From positions 1-5,444 of the forward strand of contig JANQKX010000323.1 in the NCBI GenBank assembly GCA_028280915.1: 5,444 bases of DNA. The letters are read 5' to 3'. The position numbers and the translations under genes were made by a program. Of this stretch, positions 1 to 4,899 are shown piece by piece. The stretch is from Kiloniellaceae bacterium. GTDB taxonomy: Bacteria > Pseudomonadota > Alphaproteobacteria > Kiloniellales > Kiloniellaceae. How positions within the stretch are numbered: position 1 is the stretch's first letter; every line of letters starts with the position of its first letter. The notes under the pieces were generated by a model. That model had not been told where the DNA came from, made no database searches, and saw nothing but the letters and a program-made list of their open reading frames with translations.

Positions 1-150
1 GTGGGGCGGCCCCGCCATGGTGCCCATACCGCTGGCGCAGACCAAAACCAGGATCGCCCCCAGGATCATCAGGCCAAAGCCGCCGAACCAGAGGAACACC
101 ATGGTCCCGACCAACAAAAAGATGGCGATGACGATCCAAACTTCACGCAT
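1..150 (-). CDS. Small membrane protein, N-terminal part (runs off left edge)
   Basis: The reading frame starts at an ATG whose complement lies at 148-150 and stays open for 50 codons to the left edge, so only the N-terminus is visible. After a short charged start (MREVW), residues 4-40 are almost wholly hydrophobic (WIVIAIFLLVG, then VFLWFGGFGLMILGAILVLV). This is enough for one long or two short membrane helices separated by a Gly-rich turn at residues 23-26. The tail begins GMGTMAGPPH. I do not recognise a family; it looks like a small inner-membrane protein or the first hairpin of a larger one. The ribosome site is poor (a G-rich run about 10-15 nt upstream). It shares its direction with the Rieske-gloA-cupin operon, but a 139-nt gap with a hairpin separates them, so it is probably a separate unit. 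Hydrophobic, in-frame content argues that it is real; the opposite-strand frame over 17-220 is low-complexity and Pro-rich and was discarded. Confidence 0.6.
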   Translation of the reverse strand, partial: MREVWIVIAIFLLVGTMVFLWFGGFGLMILGAILVLVCASGMGTMAGPPH

Positions 151-197
151 GGCACACCCGGCCCCCGAAAGACCCTTTGACGATGCCATACAGTCTA

Positions 198-209
198 GCA
201 CATTTGTGC
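198..209. promoter_or_regulatory. 12-bp dyad upstream of the membrane-protein gene
   Basis: The sequence GCACA-TT-TGTGC is an inverted repeat with perfect 5-bp arms and a 2-bp centre. It lies 48 nt before the start of the membrane-protein gene. Directly next to it, read on the minus strand, is TGC-TAGACT, which could serve as a weak extended -10 (4 of 6 matches), with no good -35 in front. A repressor operator at the promoter is possible, but a dyad this short can occur by chance. Confidence 0.25.
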
Positions 210-234
210 CGAACCCCTAACCGTACCGGAACCA

Positions 235-257
235 CGGCCCGCCCGAAGGCGGGACCG
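235..257 (-). terminator. GC-rich hairpin with UUCG loop behind the cupin gene
   Basis: Positions 238-243 (CCCGCC) pair perfectly with 248-253 (GGCGGG) around a 4-nt loop. Three more pairs (235-237 with 255-257) form beyond one bulged base at 254, giving a nine-pair stem. In the minus-strand transcript the loop is C(UUCG)G, an exceptionally stable tetraloop. The hairpin begins 32 nt after the cupin stop codon, where the end of the minus operon is expected. No U-tract follows, so it is not a canonical Rho-independent terminator; it may instead pause polymerase, protect the 3' end of the mRNA, or act together with Rho. Confidence 0.45.
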
Positions 258-289
258 CGACGGCAGGGACCCTAATAGTCCAGCCGTAC

Positions 290-676
290 CTACATGTCTT
301 CCGGGTCGATCCCCGGGACCTCGGTGATGCCCGCGCGCTGTTTCCAGTCAACCGGATGGGCGGCGTAGAAGATGACGCACTTGTCGTCGGCCTCGTAGGC
401 GATTTGATTGTCCTTGGGCACCAGCATCATGTCCCCGGGATTCAAGACATAGGCCTCGCCGTCGCACATCAAACGGAAGGTGCCCTGATGGCAGTAGATC
501 AGCTCGTCGCAGGTCAGGTTCCAGGGCACCGACACCTTGTTCAGAAAGTTCAGGCCGCCGGCCATGCTTTCGTTATTGCGGACCGTGGCCCAGGGTTTGA
601 TGTAGGTCTTGCCTTCCGGCAGTTCGTCCAAACGGTGCTTGATCTCGTCCAGTTTAAATACGATGGGTTTGGCCAT
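290..676 (-). CDS. EutQ-like single-domain cupin protein
   Basis: A 128-residue protein made of one cupin beta-barrel. Residues 50-71 form cupin motif 1 and residues 80-93 form motif 2 (NPGDMMLVPKDN). The block from CDELIYCHQG through PGDMMLVP to the closing HPVDW (residues 107-111) resembles the cupin domain of EutQ proteins, where a similar Y-P-x-D-W ending occurs. Glu58 of motif 1 is kept, but the metal-binding HxH of motif 1 and the His of motif 2 (position 92 is Ile) are absent, so classical metal binding is unlikely. Four Cys (56, 62, 71, 100) are present. The ATG at 676 has a good GAGGA site 9 nt upstream. It is the last gene of the Rieske-gloA-cupin operon, 61 nt after gloA. Its role is unknown; small-molecule binding or isomerisation is possible. 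Ethanolamine use is not implied, since no other eut gene is visible. Confidence 0.85.
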   Translation of the reverse strand: MAKPIVFKLDEIKHRLDELPEGKTYIKPWATVRNNESMAGGLNFLNKVSVPWNLTCDELIYCHQGTFRLMCDGEAYVLNPGDMMLVPKDNQIAYEADDKCVIFYAAHPVDWKQRAGITEVPGIDPEDM

Positions 677-737
677 GGGGAATCATCCTCTTCCAGTTCA
701 GTAACAACAATAGTTCAGAAAACAGTGGGTGCCGGGG

Positions 738-1169
738 TCACCAGATGGGCTCGTTGAGCTCCACCTTGTAACCGTCCGGGTCTTCCACGAAGGCGATGTT
801 GCGGGTGCCGTGTTTCATGGGACCGGGGGCGCGGGTGATCTTCATCCCGGCCGCGGCCAGCCGGTCGCAGGCGACGAAGACATCCGGCACCTCAATGGCC
901 AAGTGGCCCCAGCCGTTACCCTTTTCATAGGGCGCGTCCTGGTCCCAATTACAGGTCAGCTCGATGGTGGGGTGGCTGGCTTCGGCGCCATAGCCGATGA
1001 AGGTATTGGTAAAGCGCCCCTCGGGATAATCCGTGTCCCGCAGCACCCTCATGCCCAGGATGTCCACGTAAAAGGCCAGGGACTTTTCCTTGTCCCGCAC
1101 CCGTATCATGGTATGGGAAATGCGGTAACCCGCCTTATCATTAGGGGCACAGGGAAACTGTTCACTCAT
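738..1169 (-). CDS. gloA: Lactoylglutathione lyase (glyoxalase I), VOC family
   Basis: A 143-residue protein of the vicinal oxygen chelate fold. It converts the hemithioacetal of methylglyoxal and glutathione to S-lactoylglutathione in the cytoplasm. It has two beta-alpha-beta-beta-beta repeats (about residues 15-75 and 85-140). The family landmarks are plain: HTMIRV with SLAFYVDILGM, TIELTCNW, GWGHLAIEV and AFVEDPDGYKVEL. The four metal ligands expected from E. coli GloA are present as His19, Glu70, His89 and Glu137. A His at the first position and the absence of the eukaryotic insertion point to the bacterial nickel/cobalt-type enzyme. The N-terminus is about 14 residues longer than in E. 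coli. The ATG is supported by GAGGAG 9 nt upstream, followed by an A-rich spacer. It lies 30 nt after the Rieske gene, so the two are co-transcribed. In this setting it may remove a 2-oxoaldehyde formed by the pathway, or act on a related substrate. Confidence 0.88.
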   Translation of the reverse strand: MSEQFPCAPNDKAGYRISHTMIRVRDKEKSLAFYVDILGMRVLRDTDYPEGRFTNTFIGYGAEASHPTIELTCNWDQDAPYEKGNGWGHLAIEVPDVFVACDRLAAAGMKITRAPGPMKHGTRNIAFVEDPDGYKVELNEPIW

Positions 1170-1199
1170 TTTTTTGGCTCCTCGTTCAATGTTGCGTGC

Positions 1200-2324
1200 T
1201 CACCGCACGGCCTCCACCACCAACTCCTGAAAACGGCGCACGGAATCTTCCCAGTGGGGCGACAGCACGCCGCCCCCGTCGGCCACGGGCGAGGCCCGGC
1301 CGCTTTGCAAACGCACGCACATATCATGATCTTCCTGATGCACCGCCGCCCACAACTCCCGCAGGGCCGCCACTTCGCTCTCGGGCCGGGTGTCCCCGTC
1401 GATCAAATAGATCGCCCGCTTTTGCCGGGTCACCCCCGGCGCCACCGGCTGGTTCAAATAGACCCCCATCTGATCGGGCGCATAGGTGCCCAGGACAAAG
1501 CTGGGAAAGAGCGTCAAATAACGCGAGGTCACCGCCAGGCTGTTGCGGCCCGCCGCCGCTTCGGTCCGTGACGGCGCGATGTCCACCGCGCTGCCCAAAC
1601 AGAGGCCGTCCACCACCGTGTGATGATCCTTCAAGGGCTGATCGGTGGTGGTTTTGTGCACATACTGCACGTGATAGGGTTCCATGAAGTTTTCCATCAG
1701 GAACTTCCAGTTGGTCGCCACCTCGCCGAAGTCCAGCATGGCCACCGGGTGGAACCGTGCCATGTCCACATCGGCCACCCGCCCCATGATCTCAGCCGCA
1801 TAGTCGGCAAAGGGCGGTGCCGCGCCATCCAGATTAACGAAGATCCAGTCATGCCAAACAAAGTGCCGCACGGCCACCAGACCATGGTCTTTGGGGTCGA
1901 AATCCGCCGGGCGGTGCTGCTTGGGGCCGCCGAAAAACGGCGTGGCCCGCAAGGCCCCGTTCAGGTCATAGGTCCAGTTGTGATAGGGACAGGTGATGCC
2001 CCGCTCGAACTTTTGCGCCCCGTCCACCAAGGTCAGGCAGCGGTGGCGGCACACATTGTGAAACACCCGAATATCGCCCTCGGCGTTGCGCAGCAGCACG
2101 ATGGGCCGGCCGCCGACCCGCGTGGGAATGGCCTGGCCGGGCTCGGTCAATTCGTGCACGAAGCCGGCCAGCACCCAGCTGCGGTCGAAAACCCGCGCCT
2201 GCTCCCGGCGCCAAAAATCCGATTCCCAATAGGCCCCCGCCGGCAAGCCGCGGCGGACCCCGTTATCCAAGGCAAAATCGGCAAAGAGACTTTCCGGCAA
2301 GCCCTGATCGATCGTTTCCGACAT
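1200..2324 (-). CDS. Rieske non-heme iron oxygenase, alpha subunit (amine-demethylase-like)
   Basis: A 374-residue oxygenase component that uses O2 and electrons from a separate reductase. The N-terminal Rieske [2Fe-2S] domain spans about residues 45-155, with ligands Cys92, His94 (VCRHRC), Cys112 and His115 (TCPYHNW). The catalytic domain (about 190-374) carries the mononuclear iron motif ENFMEPYHVQYVH, with His218 and His223 as ligands and the third, carboxylate, ligand most likely Asp332 in QEDHD. The bridging residue between the two metal centres is Glu215, where ring-hydroxylating dioxygenases have Asp. Glu here is known from quaternary-amine oxygenases such as CntA and GbcA. The length suits that single-subunit group. 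I chose the ATG at 2324 because GGAGGGG sits just upstream of it; a TTG seven codons earlier (2345) would lie ahead of that site. It is the first gene of the minus operon and divergent from the LysR gene. No reductase or small beta subunit is in the window. Class is certain; substrate is not. Confidence 0.92.
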   Translation of the reverse strand: MSETIDQGLPESLFADFALDNGVRRGLPAGAYWESDFWRREQARVFDRSWVLAGFVHELTEPGQAIPTRVGGRPIVLLRNAEGDIRVFHNVCRHRCLTLVDGAQKFERGITCPYHNWTYDLNGALRATPFFGGPKQHRPADFDPKDHGLVAVRHFVWHDWIFVNLDGAAPPFADYAAEIMGRVADVDMARFHPVAMLDFGEVATNWKFLMENFMEPYHVQYVHKTTTDQPLKDHHTVVDGLCLGSAVDIAPSRTEAAAGRNSLAVTSRYLTLFPSFVLGTYAPDQMGVYLNQPVAPGVTRQKRAIYLIDGDTRPESEVAALRELWAAVHQEDHDMCVRLQSGRASPVADGGGVLSPHWEDSVRRFQELVVEAVR

Positions 2325-2329
2325 GTCAG

Positions 2330-2336
2330 CCCCTCC
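2330..2336 (-). promoter_or_regulatory. Ribosome binding site of the Rieske oxygenase gene
   Basis: Read on the minus strand this is GGAGGGG, ending 5 nt before the ATG at 2324 (core GGAGG 7 nt away). Its place decides between the ATG and an upstream in-frame TTG at 2345, which has no comparable site. Confidence 0.7.
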
Positions 2337-2340
2337 ACAT

Positions 2341-2359
2341 CTCAACGCAAAACGTTAAG
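2341..2359. promoter_or_regulatory. 19-bp interrupted inverted repeat ahead of the Rieske operon
   Basis: CTCAACG-N5-CGTTAAG: 7-bp arms with one mismatch (2343 against 2357) around a 5-bp A-rich centre. It ends 17 nt before the Rieske start codon, directly in front of the ribosome site. Its place suits a repressor operator or a leader hairpin that affects translation. It lacks the T-N11-A spacing of a LysR box, so if it is a protein site another regulator may use it. Confidence 0.35.
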
Positions 2360-2406
2360 GCATTCCTGGTCCCCCGCAAAGGGGCCGGGCGCCACCCTTT
2401 AAAACC

Positions 2407-2417
2407 CATTCATTCAA
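2407..2417. repeat. Copy 1 of an 11-bp motif in the divergent control region
   Basis: CATTCATTCAA here matches CATTCATTGAA at 2472-2482 in 10 of 11 positions, in the same orientation and 65 bp apart (about six helical turns). The following bases make TTCAATCGAA (2413-2422), a small palindrome of the TTC-N4-GAA kind. Paired sites of this kind are usual for a LysR-type tetramer bound across a divergent promoter; the assignment is inference. Confidence 0.4.
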
Positions 2418-2422
2418 TCGAA

Positions 2423-2428
2423 GATAAT
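2423..2428 (+). promoter_or_regulatory. Possible -10 element for the LysR gene
   Basis: GATAAT matches the sigma-70 -10 consensus in 5 of 6 positions and sits 78 nt before the LysR start, inside an AT-rich patch. No convincing -35 lies 16-18 bp upstream (only AT-rich TTAAAA-like sequence), so activator dependence or a different promoter is possible. CATAAT at 2463-2468 is an equally good -10 by itself but has an even poorer -35. Confidence 0.25.
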
Positions 2429-2471
2429 TTGATGACAAACGCTGCGAAACCAGCAAAAATCTCATAATCGG

Positions 2472-2482
2472 CATTCATTGAA
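2472..2482. repeat. Copy 2 of the 11-bp motif, overlapping the LysR box
   Basis: CATTCATTGAA, the second copy of the motif at 2407-2417, with one base changed. This copy overlaps the T-N11-A palindrome at 2473-2487. Both copies lie only in this control region as far as I can see by eye. Confidence 0.4.
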
Positions 2483-2487
2483 AGAAT
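2473..2487. promoter_or_regulatory. Candidate LysR-type binding box (T-N11-A)
   Basis: ATTC-N7-GAAT has perfect 4-bp arms and contains T2474-N11-A2486, the half-conserved pattern recognised by LysR-family regulators. It ends 19 nt before the LysR start codon, where binding would allow autorepression and control of the divergent Rieske promoter. The pattern is loose, so support comes mainly from its location beside a LysR gene and from the related copy 65 bp away. Confidence 0.45.
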
Positions 2488-2506
2488 AGTAATGGCGGAT
2501 TGACAG

Positions 2507-3421
2507 ATGTGGCGCCGCAATTTGCCCTCGCTCCATGCCCTGGCCGCCTTCGAGGCCACGGCCCATTTCGCCAGCTTCACCAAGGCGGCCCGTGCCCTCA
2601 ACGTGCAGCAGCCGGCGGTCAGCCGTCAGGTGGCGGCCCTGGAGGCCGAACTCAATACCGCCCTTTTCCGCCGCACCCGGCCCGCCCTGGAACTCACGCC
2701 CGCCGGACGCCGCCTCCTGGCGACGGTGAAGTCCGGCTTCGACGGCATCGAACAAAGCGCCGACAAGCTGCGCCAGAGCGGCCAGGGCGCGGGCCTGCGG
2801 ATCGACGCCTCCATTGGCCTGGCCAGTTGCTGGCTCATGCCCCGCCTGGCGGACTTCCGGCGTCAGCATCCCGAAATCGACATCAGCCTGATGACCCGCG
2901 ACCTGGACCCGGATTGCGACATGGACCGCAGCGACCTGGTGCTGCGCTTCGGCGACGGCCGCTGGCCCGGGGTGACCAGCCGGCTGATCTTCAAGGAAGA
3001 GGTGTTTCCCATCTGCAGCCCCTCTTATCTGCAAGGCCGGGCGCCAACCCTAACACCCGCCGGCCTCTTGCGCGAAAAGCTGCTGCACTATGACGACGGC
3101 TTTTATCCCTGGACCAACTGGCCCCTGCTGCTCGGCCAGGCCGGCATCACCGTCACGGCCCCTCTGCCCGGCCCCACCTTCAACAGCTTTATCGTGCTCA
3201 TTCAAGCAGCCATGAACGGCGAGGGAATCGCCCTGGGTTGGGCCGGGGTGATGGATGACGCCTTGAAGGCGGGCAGCCTGGTCAAGCCCTGCCCCCTCTC
3301 CCTGCGTTCCGAGCGGGGCTATTTCACCGCCGTCAAGGAAGGGGTGCCCCGATCGCCCCAGGTGCAAAAATTCCAGGACTGGGTCAGCGACCAAGGCCGC
3401 GCCGGCACCGCCCCTCAATAG
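2507..3421 (+). CDS. LysR-family transcriptional regulator, GcvA-like
   Basis: A 304-residue DNA-binding regulator of the usual LysR length. The N-terminal winged helix-turn-helix covers about residues 6-65, with the typical AFEATAHFASFTKAARAL stretch, the recognition helix QPAVSRQVAALE and the wing LFRRTRPALELTPAG. A linker helix follows (about 66-92), then a periplasmic-binding-protein-like effector domain (about 95-295). The LPSLHALAAFE opening and the PSYL motif at 172-175 resemble GcvA-type members. The start is fixed by an in-frame stop (TGA 2501-2503) just before the ATG at 2507; GGCGGA at 2494-2499 is a modest ribosome site. The gene is divergent from the Rieske operon across a 182-nt control region with a LysR-type box, and lies upstream of the aminotransferase on the same strand. 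It most likely senses the pathway substrate or an intermediate, activates the Rieske operon and represses itself. The ligand cannot be read from the sequence. Confidence 0.92.
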   Translation: MWRRNLPSLHALAAFEATAHFASFTKAARALNVQQPAVSRQVAALEAELNTALFRRTRPALELTPAGRRLLATVKSGFDGIEQSADKLRQSGQGAGLRIDASIGLASCWLMPRLADFRRQHPEIDISLMTRDLDPDCDMDRSDLVLRFGDGRWPGVTSRLIFKEEVFPICSPSYLQGRAPTLTPAGLLREKLLHYDDGFYPWTNWPLLLGQAGITVTAPLPGPTFNSFIVLIQAAMNGEGIALGWAGVMDDALKAGSLVKPCPLSLRSERGYFTAVKEGVPRSPQVQKFQDWVSDQGRAGTAPQ

Positions 3422-3483
3422 GCCGTCTTTGGCCCGCCACGGCTCGAAAGAAACGGCATGGACCCAAGAACGCGCGCCAACGG

Positions 3484-3510
3484 TTGAGTTTGCCGCCCCG
3501 GACCGATAAC
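3484..3510 (+). promoter_or_regulatory. Possible promoter of the aminotransferase gene
   Basis: The 141-nt gap after the LysR gene holds TTGAGT (3484-3489) and GATAAC (3505-3510), each 4 of 6 matches to the sigma-70 boxes, with a short 15-bp spacer. No terminator is visible between LysR and the aminotransferase, so read-through from the LysR promoter is equally possible. Confidence 0.25.
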
Positions 3511-3550
3511 GTGACACCTAAGAAGCCCTTTGACGGGCGGTGCGGAAAAA

Positions 3551-3556
3551 GAGGAG
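3551..3556 (+). promoter_or_regulatory. Ribosome binding site that fixes the GTG start of the aminotransferase
   Basis: GAGGAG lies 6 nt before the GTG at 3563. An in-frame TTG at 3530 lies upstream of this site, and no in-frame ATG occurs before residue 41, so GTG is the best-supported start. Confidence 0.7.
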
Positions 3557-3562
3557 ACAGCC

Positions 3563-4885
3563 GTGAGCACAAAGCAACAAGCGGCCGCCGATGCCGTGGA
3601 CTGGTCCAGCGCGGGCATCATTACCCGGCGGCAAAAGTACTATTCTCCCTCCCAGCAGGCCTTCGTGCCCTTCAAGGAGCCCATGATCTTCAAAAAGGGC
3701 CAGGGCCAGTACCTCTGGGACGAAAACGGCCGGCGCTATTTGGATCTCCTGGGCATGAACTTGTGCATTTCCGTGGGCCATGCCCATCCGGAGGTGGTGG
3801 CCGCCGCCACCGCCCAGGCCGCCGACCTGCCCCACTGCACCACCATGTTTTACCACCCGGTGCCGGCCCACTTCGCCGAGGAGTTGGCGGCCACCATGCC
3901 CCCCGGCGAGGACTGGGTGGTGCACTTCACCAATTCCGGGGCCGAGGCTGCCGATTTGGCTCTCCTGATGGCCCGCGCCCATACGGGCAACAACGACTTC
4001 CTGGCCCTGCGCAACGGCTATCACGGCGCCACCTTCGGCGCCCAGTCCCTCACGGGGATCAAGAATTTCCGCCACAACGTCACCCTCTTGCCCGGCATTC
4101 ATCACGTGAGCTGCCCGGACGGCTACCGGGGTGTTTTCGGCGGTGACGTGGACGCCTACCTGGCCGATCTGGACCGGGCCATCGACACCGCCACCTCGGG
4201 CCACCTGGCCGGCATGATCCTGGAGCCCGTATTGGGCTACGGCGGCATCGTGCCCCTCCTGGACGGCTATATCGGCCCCGCCTTCGAGCGGGTGCGCGCG
4301 GCCGGCGGGGTTTGCGTCGTGGACGAGGTTCAGGCCGGCTTTGCCCGCACCGGCGACCATTTCTGGTCCTTCCAGGCCCATGGCGTGATCCCGGACATCG
4401 TCATCATGGCCAAGGGCATCGGCAACGGCTTCCCCCTGGCCGCCGTGGTGGCCAAACGGGAGGTGGCCGACGCCCTGGCGCAAAAATTCTACTTCAACAC
4501 CTACGGCGCCAACCCGGTCTCCTGCGCCGCCGGGCGCGCCGTCCTGCGGGTGATCGAGCAGGAAGGCCTGCAGCAAAACGCCCAGCGTGTCGGCGCCCAG
4601 TTGCTGCAGGTGCTGGAGCAGCTCAAGCAAAAGCACGACATCATCGGCGACGTGCGCGGCCGCGGCCTCATGGCCGCCATCGAGCTGGTCAAGGACCGGC
4701 GCACCAAGGCCCCGGCGACGGAAGAAAACGCCCGGGTCTTCGAGCTGACCCGGGACGCCGGCCTGATCATGAGCAAGTCGGGCACCTACCGTAACGTCTT
4801 GCGCATGTGCCCGCCCCTGTGCATCCAAGCCGACGACGTATCCTTTTTCGCCGAGGCTATCGACGACGCTTTCCGCCGCCTCTAG
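3563..4885 (+). CDS. PLP-dependent class III aminotransferase, AGXT2-like
   Basis: A 440-residue cytoplasmic enzyme of fold type I that moves an amino group from an amino acid or amine to a 2-oxo acid. Landmarks in order: GQYLWDENGRRYLDLLG (48-64), GHAHPEV (72-78), NSGAEAAD (124-131, binds PLP phosphate), YHG (153-155), Glu221 in EPVLGYGG, Asp254 in VVDEVQAGFARTG (pairs with the pyridine N), the PLP-binding lysine Lys284 in MAKGIGNGFPL, Thr313 in NTYGANP, and Arg414 in LRMCPPL. The PDGYRG segment (185-190) and overall look resemble alanine-glyoxylate aminotransferase 2 / 3-amino-2-methylpropionate-pyruvate transaminase, a group that also takes beta-amino acids and methylated arginines. Subfamily and substrate are inferred. 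It starts at GTG with a strong GAGGAG site. It follows the LysR gene by 141 nt and is 14 nt ahead of the sulfotransferase-like gene, so those two are probably co-transcribed. A glutamate semialdehyde aminomutase or GABA transaminase role is less likely but not excluded. Confidence 0.9.
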   Translation: MSTKQQAAADAVDWSSAGIITRRQKYYSPSQQAFVPFKEPMIFKKGQGQYLWDENGRRYLDLLGMNLCISVGHAHPEVVAAATAQAADLPHCTTMFYHPVPAHFAEELAATMPPGEDWVVHFTNSGAEAADLALLMARAHTGNNDFLALRNGYHGATFGAQSLTGIKNFRHNVTLLPGIHHVSCPDGYRGVFGGDVDAYLADLDRAIDTATSGHLAGMILEPVLGYGGIVPLLDGYIGPAFERVRAAGGVCVVDEVQAGFARTGDHFWSFQAHGVIPDIVIMAKGIGNGFPLAAVVAKREVADALAQKFYFNTYGANPVSCAAGRAVLRVIEQEGLQQNAQRVGAQLLQVLEQLKQKHDIIGDVRGRGLMAAIELVKDRRTKAPATEENARVFELTRDAGLIMSKSGTYRNVLRMCPPLCIQADDVSFFAEAIDDAFRRL

Positions 4886-4899
4886 GACAAGACGCCCCC

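Noticed and set aside
17..220. Open frame of 67 codons on the plus strand at the left edge
   Set aside because: Its translation is Pro/Lys/Arg/Thr-rich and featureless, while the minus strand over 1-150 encodes a clear hydrophobic membrane segment.
729..1571. Open frame of 280 codons on the plus strand, opposite gloA and the Rieske gene
   Set aside because: Its translation is His/Gly/Pro-rich without recognisable motifs and lies opposite two genes with intact active sites.
2372..2384. CCCC-GCAAA-GGGG hairpin in the divergent control region
   Set aside because: A 4-bp stem in a GC-rich stretch is weak evidence, and no attenuator or riboswitch features surround it.
1620..2402. Open frame of 260 codons on the plus strand, opposite the Rieske gene
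   Set aside because: Same reason: the minus strand encodes the complete Rieske and iron motifs, and this frame shows no domain.
2441..2454. GCTG-N6-CAGC palindrome between the two 11-bp repeats
   Set aside because: The arms are only 4 bp and the spacing does not fit a LysR box; it may be chance.
3422..3443. GCCGT...ACGGC inverted repeat just after the LysR stop, considered as a terminator
   Set aside because: The arms are only 5 bp, the loop is 12 nt and no T-run follows, so it does not support a terminator.
3458..3487. A 9-codon ATG-to-TGA frame between LysR and the aminotransferase (possible leader peptide)
   Set aside because: It has no ribosome site, no run of regulatory codons and no alternative hairpins beside it; a frame this short is expected by chance.
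3518..4828. Open frame of 436 codons on the minus strand, opposite the aminotransferase
   Set aside because: It is a mirror of the GC-rich codon pattern of the aminotransferase. Its translation is Gly/Val/His-rich with no domain, while the plus strand carries every catalytic motif of a known family.
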